A DNA stretch of 64,000 nt, taken from positions 54,095,268 to 54,159,267 of the forward strand of contig CM043944.1 in the NCBI GenBank assembly GCA_014529385.2, written 5' to 3'. The notes under the pieces are model-generated. The model ran no database searches. It was not told where the DNA came from and saw only the letters and a program-made list of their open reading frames with translations. Shown here in pieces: positions 22,800 to 33,802 of this stretch. The translations under genes and the position numbers were made by a program. This DNA is from Adiantum capillus-veneris. Lineage: Eukaryota; Streptophyta; Polypodiopsida; Polypodiales; Pteridaceae. Every line of letters starts with the position of its first letter. The first letter of the stretch is position 1.

Positions 22800-23636
22800 T
22801 TGCCAATTATCTCTCAGAAAGAGATGGACGACTTGTTAAAAAACACCAAGCAGGAAAAGGAGTGCAACACGGATACTACAAACATATTCCTGAGGTAATG
22901 GAATTGTATTCATGATCTTAGATGAACATTGGATGTAGTCAAGGAACTACAAACAAGTGTAACACTAGAAAATAAGGCCTAAAAATGATATATGTTTCTC
23001 AAGGAGAAGGGCATCATACCATAGACATGGGCGACCTTGAAGGATGTGTTTAAAGAATAATTTTTTGTCTAGCAATGAAGCGGATAGAAATTGGAGTGCA
23101 TGGGACAAGTGCTCCATGCGTCAGCATAAGACATTGCTTGAGCACATTTTGCACTATCATGATGTGATCCTCAAGATGGAGGTTTTAGAAGCTTTCTAGT
23201 AGATGCGTGGGTTTGTCCATGGGTTAACACTAGAGCTTAAGAATCACATTAACATTAGAGCTTAAGAAGCAAGTTGAGGAAGCTATATTGCATGCTCATA
23301 TACATGATGCTATTGATGAAAAAGCATTGTATACCATACACATGCTTAACACTTCAAATGAAAATGCACAACTATCTCATGGTCATAATAAGAGAAAATT
23401 TGTAGTAGCTGCAGATGGTGCGTCAAAAAGCCTAAGGGGTCTAGGAGCCATCTGTTTAGAGAAGAGTTTGAGAAATCAAAGAGGAAAAATTTATGTTTTA
23501 CCTGCTTAGGAAGTGAACACGGAAAAAAGAATTGTCCCAAGGAAAAATATATTGCCCAAGGTAAAGAGAAAGTAGGGCACATGGTGCAATTGCTTTTCCT
23601 AGAGTCCTCTTCTCGATCTTTCAACGTAGAAGTAAC
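22800..23636 (+). pseudogene. Gypsy-D gag, broken
   Basis: Collinear with the Gypsy-F gag. Several frames: around 23030-23200 (ATLKDVFKE, RNWSAWDKCSMRQ-like), then 23288-23509 with HAHIHDAIDEKALYTIHML and GHNKRKFVVAADGASKS. The zinc knuckle region (about 23500-23550) is out of frame (ends with KKNCPK-like sequence). Multiple stops. The last part is cut by the solo LTR at 23637. Confidence 0.65.
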
Positions 23637-24127
23637 TGCTACAAACAGAACACGTAGTGTCCCTACAAAATACCTCAAATATCATGATAGAAACAACAAA
23701 GCACCGCAAAATATGCATACCTGGCAAAGCCTGTGATCATATAATCAAATCGTACACGAACAGAGAGAAAAAGAGAGCAAGATAGAGCGAGAGAGCACGT
23801 GCAGGTGCACCTCCTAGAGTGGAGTGCTACGCCAGCACGTCGAGAGAGGAGAGAGGAGAGGAGAGAAGAGCAACGCAGACACTGGGTGCAATATCCCCCC
23901 GTGCAAGAGTGACCATTTCCCTCTTGCACGTATTTAATTTATAGATTCTTGAATGGTCAAAGTGAGTACAAACTGGCCGGCCGGTCATAAATGGCCAAAG
24001 ATCATAAAGAGCACTTGAATAATAAAATGTACATAAAATATGATATCCTTTTGCAATATCTTAGCTCGGTCAAGCCTTTTCCACCTGTCACAACTGCAAT
24101 AAATAATAAGATATCAATTCCATAACA
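23637..24127 (-). repeat. Solo LTR inserted in Gypsy-D
   Basis: A 491-bp TG...CA sequence flanked by the exact five-base duplication GTAAC (23632-23636 and 24128-24132). Gypsy-F lacks it at the matching place (near 51,540), giving the empty site. On the minus strand it starts TGTTATGGAATTG and has a TATA-like CTATAAATTAAATA (23944-23931), which sets the orientation. No internal retroelement sequence remains, so recombination between two LTRs is likely. Its parent family is not in the window. Confidence 0.75.
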
Positions 24128-24164
24128 GTAACACTCATCGAAGCAGTATACACGAGTGCTATAT

Positions 24165-24704
24165 TACGGTCTCCATGTGGCAATCAACCTTTTGTCCACG
24201 CAAACTGGTGTATATGCATGGGTTTATCCAAGGTCACAAGGTGAGAATCTTGGTAGGAGATGGTGCTTCACACAATTTCATTAACTATAAGTTAGTGAAA
24301 CGGCTGAATTTGCCCCAGATCCCTAGTTTCCACTGCTACAAGGTAGCCATGATTAACGGCCATGATATTGAGATGTAAAAGATGTACCACTAGAGATTCA
24401 GGGGTATCATATATCCTTGAATTTTCAAGTCACGAACATGGATTGGGCAGATGGAGTACTAAGTCGGGAGTGGTTATATAGGTTAGGGTCCTCATTAAGG
24501 CGTAGCTATGAGCATAGTAGTTTGATGTTTGAATCCAATGGTGTGCACATGCTACTATTGGAGAAAAAGAACGTTCCTTCCTTACCACTTAATGAGCCAC
24601 TTATTTTTACAACCAATCTTATGAAGATCTGTTCTCAAGATGAAATAGAAGAATCATGTTATTATTTGTGTCACTTTTTGTCAAATATTGATAATGGGGT
24701 TTAA
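24165..24704 (+). pseudogene. Gypsy-D protease, broken
   Basis: 24175-24378 encodes HGFIQGHKVRILVGDGASHNFI, where VGDGAS replaces the usual VDSGAT/VDDGAT, so the catalytic Asp has a Gly-Asp-Gly context. After a frame change, 24417-24704 continues with GVLSREWLYRLGSSLRRSYEH and a C-terminal tail. Matches the Gypsy-F protease piece by piece. Confidence 0.75.
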
Positions 24705-24781
24705 TAAATGACAATTCCTCAATGTTGCATTCTTCTCTCTCTTGTCTTCCAGATTTGGCCACTTCTATATCACCATAACAA

Positions 24782-25380
24782 GCGAATGTTGCTAGTAAAT
24801 TAAAAGAACTATTAATGGAATGCAAAGATGTGTTTCCAGATGATTTACCACTAGGGTTATCATCCACATGTTTTGTGCAACTAGACATTGATGTGGTTGT
24901 AGATAGTAAGCCCATTTGTGAACCACCCTACAAAATGAGTCATTTGTGAGGCTATTAAGGTGGAATGTTAGCTTGCTGACTACCTTAGTAGCGGGTTTAT
25001 TCAACCCAATTCTTCACCACGGACCTCTCCCATTTTGTTGGTGAAGAAATAGGATGGTAGTATGTGCATGTGCATAGATTATCGTGGCCTAAATGCGGTT
25101 ATTGTTAAGAACATGTATTCAAACAAGGTTTAGACACTATGAGTTTTTTGGTTATGCCCTTCGGGTTGACTAATGCACCAACTACTTTCATGATCCTTAT
25201 AGACAGTGTCTTGAAACAATATCTAGGCAAGTTTGTTATCGTTTTTGTAGATGACATCCTAGTGTCTCATTGCAAATCAAGTTATATGCCAAGGAGTCCA
25301 AGTGTGATTTTTGCAAAGTTGAGATTCAATATTTGGGGCATGTAATTGTGGATATTGATCTTCATATGGATGAATCCAAA
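24782..25380 (+). pseudogene. Gypsy-D reverse transcriptase, broken and shortened
   Basis: Starts with ANVASKLKELLMECKDVFPDD and CFVQLDIDVVVDSKPI, then several stops. 25139-25345 shows [16 protein letters not shown] and the catalytic FVDDILVS. The fingers/palm region between them is compressed compared with a normal RT, so there is an internal deletion around 25110-25135. Confidence 0.75.
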
Positions 25381-25970
25381 GTGGATGCCATTCATAGATG
25401 GCCTTCTCCCAAAAATCTAGAAGAGATTTAGATTTTGTTGGGACTTGTAGATTTTATCGACAATTTGTTAAAACTATGCTTGTATAGCTGTCCCTATGAT
25501 GGACCAACTAAAAGAGAAGGGAAAAACCTTTCAATGGGGAGAAGGTCAAAAGAAAATTTTTGATGATCTCAAGGTTACATTAGCTATAAATTCTATTTTA
25601 TCTATTGTAGACCCTATGAAACCATCTGTGCTATAAATAGATGGTAGTAATTGTGCTATTGGGGACAGTCCTTCTACAAAAAGGAAGGCCAATTGCATTT
25701 GAAAGTAAGAAACTTGATTTCACAAGTACAATTACTGTGGTTATAAAAGATAACTGTATGAAACAGTCTCTACTTTGAAAACGTGGCAACATTATTTGTA
25801 TGGGGCTCAATTTTAAATTGTATTTAACCATGCTAGTATAAAATGGTTTACAAAACAAACCAATTTAAAGAGTCAAAAGGCCAGATGGCCTGAGATTCTT
25901 TAAGAGTATGACACAAATCTCTGGTATGCACTTAGATGCCATGATGCAAGCCTACAAGGCAAGGCTTTAA
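25381..25970 (+). pseudogene. Gypsy-D RNase H region, broken
   Basis: Scattered Gypsy RT-connection and RNase H blocks in three frames: DAIHRWPSPKNLEEI-like near 25386, MDQLKEKGKTFQWGEGQKKI (about 25500), IDGSNCAIG (about 25636) and HYLYGAQF (about 25790). Too decayed for an ORF. Confidence 0.55.
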
Positions 25971-26370
25971 AACAACCACTACAACAAAGATTGTTGATCT
26001 TTTTGCATCTTGAAATTGAAACCAAACAAATAAAAATGTGCTGAAGGCTCATAGAGACAGCTCAAGCTCTAATGCAACCAGAAACATAGAAAATCCCCGA
26101 GCAAATAGTGCTTGTGCCAAAAAAAGAGAAGGCAAGTGCAGTAAAAGGAAACAACATGGGCAAACCAACCAAATTAGGAAATGAGAAGCCATTGGATATG
26201 AAGGTAGTGGCAAACACAATGGAGGAGGCCAAGTCTCTTGAAATGTAGACAATTCCTGAAGTGGACAAGCCGTGGCCACAATCCTTACAATCAGAAACCA
26301 AAAAGGCAATAGTGCCACATTGCAATCAACACCAATCTCAGAGATCAACATGGACCATGAGATTTATTCT
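25971..26370. other. No gene recognised
   Basis: Between the end of Gypsy-D and the truncated Copia-C. A plus-strand frame is Lys/Glu-rich (for example LVPKKEKASAVKGN) but has stops and no known family. Possibly a fragment of an unidentified gene or element. Confidence 0.35.
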
Positions 26371-27102
26371 GGGGATATAGGGATCCTGTTCATAATGTAG
26401 ACACCTATAGCAATAGCCTCATCCCAATAACAATGAGGCATGTTCTTCTCATTCATTAATGCTCTACCCACTTTTGCAATGTCCCTGTTCTTCTGCTCAG
26501 CAAAACCATTTTGATGCGGAGTATACGTGCATGAAAATTGCCTTTGAATTTGGTGCTTAAAAAAAAAACCATTGAACTCATTGGGAGAAGTATTCTCCCC
26601 CTCCATTTGACCTCAGGCACTTTCCATGTTTCCTAGTTTGTTTTTCAGCCATAACTTTGAAATTCTAAAAATGCATAAACACTTCACTTTTTTGGTTCAA
26701 AAAGTAGACCCATACCTTCTTCGTATGGTTATGAATGAAACTCACATAATATCTACATCCACCCATAGATGTAGTCTTTGCTAGACCCCATGCATATGTA
26801 TGCACTAAATCCAATGCATTCATGCTGACATGCTTATCATGAGGAAAGGATGTTTTTTCGTGCTTTCCAAATTGACAAGATTCATATACTTTTTGCATTT
26901 TAAAAACTCTGAAAGAAGGTAAACCTGTAACCATCTCTTTAGTCTGCATCATTTTTAGTCTTCTCAATTTTACATGACCAATATGTTTGTGCCGAATTTC
27001 TATATCTGGAACAACACTTCCACGTTGTGAAAACATATTAGCATTCACCTTGGGCACATTTACATCCAAAGTAAACATTATGCCCACTTTTTTTCCATGC
27101 AT
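26371..27102 (-). pseudogene. Copia-C pre-integrase and integrase, broken
   Basis: 27102-26665: GHVKLRRLKMMQTKEMVTGL and CQFGKHEKTSFP (HHCC zinc-binding), then LDLVHTYAWG and YYVSFIHNHTKKVWVYFL (core, first Asp region). 26606-26371: TPHQNGFAEQKNRDIAKVGR (catalytic Glu) and WDEAIAIGVYIMNR. The part with the second Asp lies between the two frames (about 26610-26665) and is damaged. Ends abruptly at about 26371. Confidence 0.8.
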
Positions 27103-27104
27103 AA

Positions 27105-27660
27105 CTAGCCTTTTATTCTTGTTTTCTCTTTGACAAAGAGGCCATCGGAGTTAAATCTGACATGTAAACACTCCTTAACCATTTGCCCAATAGAAACCAA
27201 GTTCTTTGCAATGTGGGGTACATGTAGTACATCAACAAGGTACTTCACTTTATCATATGTCATAGACAATGACACATTTATCGTATGCATAATAGGCTGT
27301 GCAGTATCATCCCCAATTTCTACATAGCGAGGCCCTTTGTAAAGTCTACATTTCCTTGGCTGGTCATGTGATTCGATGCACCAAAATCCACATACTAGAC
27401 ATTATCAATGGATCTTGCCACATTTGCAGACATAGTATTCAATTGTGCTGCACCACAAATAGCCTCTTGGGATCATTTGTATTTCTGCTAGTGGTTGCAT
27501 AATTGTTTTGTTGCCTCCTATCTGAACAATCACGTTTATAGTGACCATGTATTCCACAGCCCCAACATACTAAATTTTTGTGTTGACCTGAATTATTGCA
27601 CTACACAATATTACAACCTCTTGGAATCTTCTTGTCTCAAAGTCTCCTCGACCACCACGT
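27105..27660 (-). pseudogene. Copia-C zinc knuckle and protease, broken
   Basis: Starts at the Tat-3 insertion site with a Gly/Arg-rich piece (RGGRGDFETRRFQ), then the CCHC knuckle CWGCGIHGHYKRDC (27567-27526), then the protease region with the end piece VDVLHVPHIAKNLVSIGQM in 27290-27105. Frame changes separate these blocks. Confidence 0.75.
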
Positions 27661-29902
27661 TGGAGAGGGGGAATGGGGGAACATGCCCAACACAAACAAA
27701 AGGGCCTCTCTATAGCTCAGGGTATTCACAACACTCCTATCCTCTCGGAAAACACCTTCGAACACACAACTCACACTAGCAAACCACCGCCTACTCAATT
27801 GCCACTGCTCACACACTCTACAAACCACCACACAAGATACACCTACTACCACTACCGGTATCCACCCTTACACACGCACACAACCACTCAATCTCACTCT
27901 CTCACTCAAAACACCGTCGGTCCGCGGGGGCACACACTTCCACACAGCCGACACCGAGGAGGGACATGAAAGCAGGAGAAAGAGAAGGGGGGAAGGGGAA
28001 ATAACAGCACGGGAGGCGACTGTGGCTTGATTGCACTTCAAAAAACATAGACACAGGCTTGCAATGCCATCACCATGACCATTTTCAAGCAAAAGTTACA
28101 AAGGGGCTAGCTTGCTAGAGAACTCCACTTTACAGGCTTCAAATGGCACCTCAAAAGGCCAAGAAAAAGCCCCAAATTTGATCCATTTTTGACTCAATAG
28201 GGGGGCCTTTAATTTGGGAATTTGCAATCTAATTGGTCCACTTGGCATCTTGAATTGGTATCTTTTGGGAAGGGGCACCGCCTTGCTCTATCTCTCTCTT
28301 CTTCACTCTTTGCACTTGGGGGGGGGCATTAGCGATGTCGCTATTGCCCCTTGGCATTTTTTATTTTTTATTTTTCATCTTTCACTTTTACCCTTTGTGG
28401 CCCCAACCTTGCACTGCTCCACATGTTTGACTTTGACTCCCATTTTCCTCTATCCAACTCCTCTCTAGCTCTTTTTGCTCTTTGGTTCACTTTGTCCGCC
28501 TTGGATTAGAGTTGTCCCTGCTCCTTTGGTCTCCCTCTTTGTCCGACCACTTGGCCTTGCTTGGATTTGCCCACTTGACTGCCCTCGAACTCTCTTTCTC
28601 GTTCTCCCTATGATCCTTTCCTGCTACTATGGGACCTTTCCCTTACATGAGGGGGGGAGGCAATAGCGATGTCGCTATTGTCCCCTCCCTTTTCCTCAAA
28701 AGTTTGGGTCTCTAAGCGCCGCGGGACCATCCCCCACTAGGGCTGCCACATCATCACCACCAACTCGCTACCCGCACGGGCGCGCTCCTCCTAGCTGGCC
28801 AAAACCGCCACGCATGCGCCCTGCTGGGCCGCCGCCAAAACTGCCACATCTCCGCATGTGCAACGTCGGAGGCGCTCGCCACCATAGCTCACGAGCTCAA
28901 GGAGCTCCACTCTCTCCTTCTCATGCTAATGAAGAGGCCACGGTGCCGTATAGATACACAGTGCCAGCCACTTCCGCCTCCGCATGTGGGATATTCCCCC
29001 TGCCACGTGGCGGCAACTCACGAGTCCTCCAAAAACCTCCTTTGAGTACTCTAAAAAAACCTCTTAAAAACTTCTCATGGTGCCCCTTTTAACCTTCAGC
29101 ATCCACTTGCTCACCTGCTCAATGTACAATCCATCCAACCCTATGGGAAGAACCCCTTGTTGACTCCGGACCACCCGGACCTCGTTCTCCTTTGGCCTTA
29201 GTGTGCCTTCGAACAGTGTGCGCAGAAAACCAAAAAATCGTATGGCACCCCGCTTTCATTTTTTAACTGCCGAATTTGACTTAGAACAACTCCCCGTTCC
29301 GAGCTCCGATTCACGTGCCGTCACTTTGTGCTAACCCCACATGGTACATACTATCATCGAGAACATTGGCAAGGTTGAAATGATGCCAGATGGCACCTTT
29401 CCCAATGCAGTCAAGTGGGCTTAGACTCGGCCCCCAAAAAATCTTCTAATGGCCATAACTTGCCCAACAGAGCTCTGATTCGCAATCCGAGAAGATAGGC
29501 ATGCTCCACAACTCAAGTACTACACACATATGTACTGACATCAGCCCGAGCCACCTGTCCCCAGCTGCCCGATCTATCGGGATCTTCTCCACACTCTTTC
29601 TTTAAACTGCAATATCTAGAGCACCGGGGCTCCGTTTGACGAGCCGTGTGGACCGGCTTCAAGAGCACATGAGCACTACATTCTAGAGCTTTGACTTGGC
29701 ATTCTGGACACCTTAACCAGCCATCCCATCTGGACCATGCATAGCACTTTTTGCCCTAAAAAAGCCGCTTCAAGCATGCATTCCCGCTACCCTTTGGTTG
29801 CCTAGGGCTTTGGTACCTGCCCTAGCCTTCTGCACTGCACTCGACTGCACCCTTTGCCTGGCATAGACCACCTCTTAGCTTCGACCAGCTTTGGCTGCAC
29901 CA
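27661..29902 (-). repeat. 3' LTR of Tat-3
   Basis: Matches 35270-37441 from TGGAGAGGGGGAATGGGGG to GGCTGCACCA. Contains two palindromic motifs built on TAGCGA-TG-TCGCTA (28323-28350 and 28651-28690). The left LTR has an extra roughly 70-bp segment (near 27840-27910) absent from the right LTR, while the right LTR has a longer G-run. Confidence 0.9.
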
Positions 29903-30105
29903 TCATTGCCCAGCCCCCTTGTCAAACATTTGTGTTCGACCAAAAGCATATATACAAAACTTTAAAACTGGCACACCAAAATGATGATTGAAAGCATTCA
30001 CAAAACCATAAGTGTATGTACAGGCTATGTACAAAAGATTCATCTTCCTTCTCGCGCACCCTGCATGCTCTAGGTGGGTTGCCCACCCCCCTTGACTATA
30101 ATTTG

Positions 30106-30980
30106 CTACACTTTAGGTACTAGATTCCTCTCAAAGTATAGTTTGAGCCGCACACCATTTACCCTATTCCTAAGAAGCTTGCCATTTGCCCTTACCAGTT
30201 GATATGTCCCATTCAGAAAGGCCTTCTTCACTTTATATGGACCTGTCCACTTCTTCTTGAACTTCTTCTGGAATGTGAAATCCAGATAGCTTTTGTAATT
30301 CATGACCAGGTCTCCTTCCTCTATCTTCTTGTCCGGCAGGTTCTGATTGAATTTGGCAACTTGCTTATCTCTCTGCTTCACATAGTAGTCTGCCGCTGCC
30401 TCTCTGTCCATCTGCAAAGCCTCCAAGCTGGCTATTCGATCCTGTAGAACCCCTTGTTGAGTGGCATTGACACGCCACATACCCTTCAAAGCACCTAGTT
30501 GTGCATGCACTGGCAACACCGCCTCCTTACCATAGACAAGCTCGAATGGAGTGGAGTTTGTAGCCACTTTATAAGATGTTCTATACGCCCACAGACACTG
30601 CTCTAGATTTGCTTCCCACTCAGCTTCCTGCTTGTACACATACTTCGTTAACGTCTTGACAATTTGACCATTAGCACTCTCAACTAGACCATTGCATTGG
30701 GGGTGATAGGGTGAGGAAAACCTATGCTGAATCTTTAACTTTTCCACTAATGCATTCATGAGTTTGCTCCTAAACCCCTGACCCCTATCAGAAACTAACA
30801 CCCATGGAACACCAAAATGGCAACAGAGGTTATCAAACACAAACCGAGCCACCACATTAGCATTTACTTCTTTCACTGCCTTGGCTTCAACCCATCTTGT
30901 AAGATAGTCAATGGCTACCACCACGTACTTCTTACCACTTGTAGACTTTGGGAGAGGGCCTATGGCATCTAGACCCCACT
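30106..30980 (-). CDS. Tat-3 integrase core and C-terminal domain
   Basis: The frame 30924-30106 (272 residues) has the catalytic triad in VVAIDYLTRW (D6), LVSDRGQGF (D46) and CNGLVESANG (E82); D46 and E82 are 35 residues apart, the DD35E spacing. It continues with ELVYGKEAVLP, LEALQMDREAAADYY and KKFKKKWTGPYKVKK (GPY motif). It would catalyse integration. The start at 30924 is only the first Met after a stop; in the polyprotein it would continue from upstream (WGLDAIGPLPKST, about 30980-30940). Among the best-kept integrases in the window. Confidence 0.85.
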
Positions 30981-31323
30981 TTTAGAAGGCGCTTTGTGCG
31001 GTGATGGCGCCCTGTGACTCCGCTACCAGTCGTCTTTCACCTATAGTCTCTCACCTATAGTCTGACACTTGCACGTCCCTCACAATGGAAGGCCACCAAA
31101 AGCCTGCTCTAAGCACTCAAAACAGAACCTGATCTTTGCCCTGATGTCCACTCTCTTCATGGCATTGCTCCAACACCATCCCTATCTCTTCTTTGTATAG
31201 CACCCTTCTAAGCACTCCATCACGCCCATAGTTCATGAGATCTTCACCTACCAGTGTGAATTTGCGAGCTTTTTGCACCACTCTTCTCTTTTGTAGCTTG
31301 GACAAACCTTCTAACATTGTCAT
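30981..31323 (-). pseudogene. Tat-3 integrase zinc-binding domain, broken
   Basis: 31323-31117 carries the first half (GVLRRVLYKEEIG, QCHEESGHQGKDQVLF with the His pair). The Cys pair expected near 31060-31040 is lost: the region holds a 14-bp tandem duplication (CACCTATAGTCTCT-like, about 31039-31066) and a stop. So this domain is probably dead even though the core is open. Confidence 0.65.
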
Positions 31324-32261
31324 GTACCCAAAAAACCTTCAATCTCTTTAAGAGTCTCCCTACCTGCATAAGTGGCTGGGGCCACATATAGACCTGCAAC
31401 ATGCACCCGTACTTTGCTGCTAGCTAGTTGATCCGCCTCTTGATTCTGCTCTCTCCTCACATGCTTGAACTGGACTTCTTCAAAAGACTTCAACATCTTC
31501 TTGATGGAAAAGAACCAATGCTTCAAAGAATCGCTCTTTACCTGCCATTGGCATAGTAGTTGTTTGATCACTAGCAACGCATCTCCCTTCACTATCAACC
31601 TTGAAATGCCAAACTCTATGCACTGCTTTAAACCCAAATGCAGAGTGAGATACTCCGCCTCATTATTGGTGTGGACATCCTCTAGATCATATGCCTTTGA
31701 GAATATAGTTTTGCCGTGTGGGTCGTGTATCACCACACCTCCTCCTGCCTTCTGCACTACTCTTCGATACGCTCCCTCGAACCACATAGTAAAAGCATCC
31801 TCCAAGTTGGGTTCCTCCTTTGCTTCATCTCTCACCACTCTTGGATAGGCCGGCAAATTGATGGCCTTGCTGACAAGAATGTCTGCCAGGTGAGACTGAC
31901 TCATGTGATCCACCTTGAACTCGAACTCAAACTCCTGCAGCTCCAACATCCATTTCATAATCCTCCTTCCTGGCTTCAAATGTAGCACTACCTCTGGAAA
32001 TAGATTATTAGCCGTCAACACAAAAAACTTGCGCACAATCAAATGGACTTTGAACTTCCTGCAAGCAAAGACTAGAGCCATCACCCACTGCTCCGCCTCG
32101 GTGTAGGTAGCTTCTCCTAGGCTAATCACCCTGCTCTCAAAGTATATCGGCTTGTAGCTTCTCCCTACCTTTTGCAGTAGAACCGCTCCAATGGCAACCG
32201 TGCCCACCGTCATAGACACATAGAAGTCGTCCTCTTGATTGGGAGGACACACTGCTGGCAA
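31320..32261 (-). CDS. Tat-3 dual RNase H region
   Basis: An open frame of 313 residues. First half: Ty3-type RNase H (YVSMTVGTVAIGAVLLQ, YFESRVISLGEATYTEAEQW, MSQSHLADILV), degenerate as usual in Tat elements. Second half: archaeal-type RNase H with WFEGAYRRVVQKAGGGVVI, TNNEAEYLTLHLGLKQC, LIVKGDALLVIKQL and EQNQEADQLASSK. The first catalytic residue of the second domain is Glu (FEGA) where Tat-2 has Asp (FDGA). Upstream frame overlaps at 32261-32210, so a frameshift separates it from RT. Confidence 0.8.
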   Translation of the reverse strand: MPAVCPPNQEDDFYVSMTVGTVAIGAVLLQKVGRSYKPIYFESRVISLGEATYTEAEQWVMALVFACRKFKVHLIVRKFFVLTANNLFPEVVLHLKPGRRIMKWMLELQEFEFEFKVDHMSQSHLADILVSKAINLPAYPRVVRDEAKEEPNLEDAFTMWFEGAYRRVVQKAGGGVVIHDPHGKTIFSKAYDLEDVHTNNEAEYLTLHLGLKQCIEFGISRLIVKGDALLVIKQLLCQWQVKSDSLKHWFFSIKKMLKSFEEVQFKHVRREQNQEADQLASSKVRVHVAGLYVAPATYAGRETLKEIEGFLGT

Positions 32262-33802
32262 CTGTCACAAAATCTCTTTAACCCTATCAAAAGCCTCCTG
32301 AGCTTCCTCATCCCACTCATAACCATGCACTTGCTGAGCCCTCTTTGAAGAGGATGCACATATTGCGACAGCATCCAAAAGAAATGTGATAAATAATTCA
32401 ACTTATGAACAAATGAAGCCAAACCTTGAGCATCCAATGGCGGCTCCATCAAAACCAATGCCTTCACCTTCTCGGGATCCACCTCTATACCGTTTTGCGA
32501 CACCACATGACCCAACAGCTGTGCTCGAGGCTGTGCTAGCTTGCACTTCTTGGGATTTAACTGACCTCCTTCTTCATCAAGCCTTTGAAATCATAATTGG
32601 AGTTTTGATAGGTGCTCTAGTCTTGAACTGTAGCAGCCGATATCATCCATGAAGACCCTAATAAAACGGCCTAAGTATGGACCAAATACCCTGTTCATCC
32701 AACCTTGGAACGTGGCATATGCATTCACCAATCCGAATGGAATCCTGCGGTAAGCAAAACAACCCCATGGAGATATGAATGTGGTCTTTAGCTGGTCTTC
32801 AAGTGCAATCCCTATCTGGAAGTACCCTGAAAATCCATCCATAATCGAGTATCTCTCATGCCCAGCCACCTGGTTTACGATTTCATCTTGAAACGGCAAG
32901 GGATAGTGATTCCTCTTATTTGCGGCATTCAACGGCTTGTAGTCGACACACACTCTCCATTTCCCGTTCTTCTTAGGGGTTATGACCACTGGCGAGACCC
33001 ACTCTGACTCCTTCACAGGATATATGATGCCTGCATCCAATAGCTTATTGATCTCCTGCCAAAGGGCTTCTTTTTGAATTTCTCCTAGTCTTCTCAACTT
33101 CTGTGCTCTAGGCTTATGTCCTTCCTTAAGAACAATCTTGTGCTCCACCCCCTTTGCACCTCGCAAATGCTTGTACTCCATCGCAAATAGATTTAGATAG
33201 GACTCACACAGTTGAACATAACCTTCCTTTTCACCCTTGGTTAAGTCTTCACTTATCATGCTTGAAACCTCCTCTACGCTTAAACCATGAGCTTGAGGCT
33301 GCATACCTTCTTCTTTCGGTGGGGAGTCATCTATGGTGACCCCAAATAAGTCTGCATCTATCTTCAACATGTCATCCTCGCTCTCTTCTTCCTCTGTGCT
33401 AGTATAGCCTTCATCATAGCCCGTCTCGGTCTTGTACTCGTAGCTCGTCATGTCACCCTCATCTTTAACTGCCATACGATCAGAACTGCTCTCCTTGGTC
33501 TTCAAATCAAGCACAATTTGTCTGCCTCTCTCTTTGTCAGGCAAAGTGAACACTTTGCTCTCCCAATCTTGCTTTGCACCTATTTCCAAAAGCCAGGGCC
33601 TACCCAAATTGATTGGATAAGCATTATCCCCTACCTTCATCATGAAAAAGTCTATCAGGCACTCTATTCCCATCACCTTGACCTTCACATCCTGCGCTAC
33701 ACCCAGACACTTGGCTTTGGTATGGTTGGCCATCCTCATGCGTACATTTGACCTGACTACCGCCTTGACTCCCGTCTCTTTCATGGTTGCTTCCGTCATC
33801 AC
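32210..33802 (-). pseudogene. Tat-3 protease end, spacer and reverse transcriptase
   Basis: 33802-32591 (403 residues): end of protease (YPINLGRPWLLEIG), acidic spacer, then RT with AGIIYPVKESEWVSPVVI, WRVCVDYKPLN, YPLPFQDEIV, MDGFSGYFQIGI, FAYRRIPFGLVNAYATFQ and catalytic FMDDIGCYSS. It stops at 32591; the thumb continues in 32515-32210 (LLGHVVSQNGIEVDPEKV region). The FMDD box replaces the usual F/YVDD. One stop and at least one frameshift. Confidence 0.85.

Larger units (their letters stand above)
22786..25970 (+). mobile_element. Gypsy-D: decayed Ty3/Gypsy element
   Basis: Plus strand: gag (22800-23600), protease (24165-24704), RT (24782-25380), RNase H (to about 25970). Gag and protease are collinear with Gypsy-F (50.9-52.1 kb), so both belong to one family. 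A solo LTR (23637-24127) sits between gag and protease. Integrase is missing on the right. Confidence 0.75.

Noticed and set aside
26049-26351. 100-codon hydrophobic minus-strand ORF
   Set aside because: Sequence between two truncated elements; no family, and hydrophobic composition arises from the reverse reading of a Lys-rich stretch.
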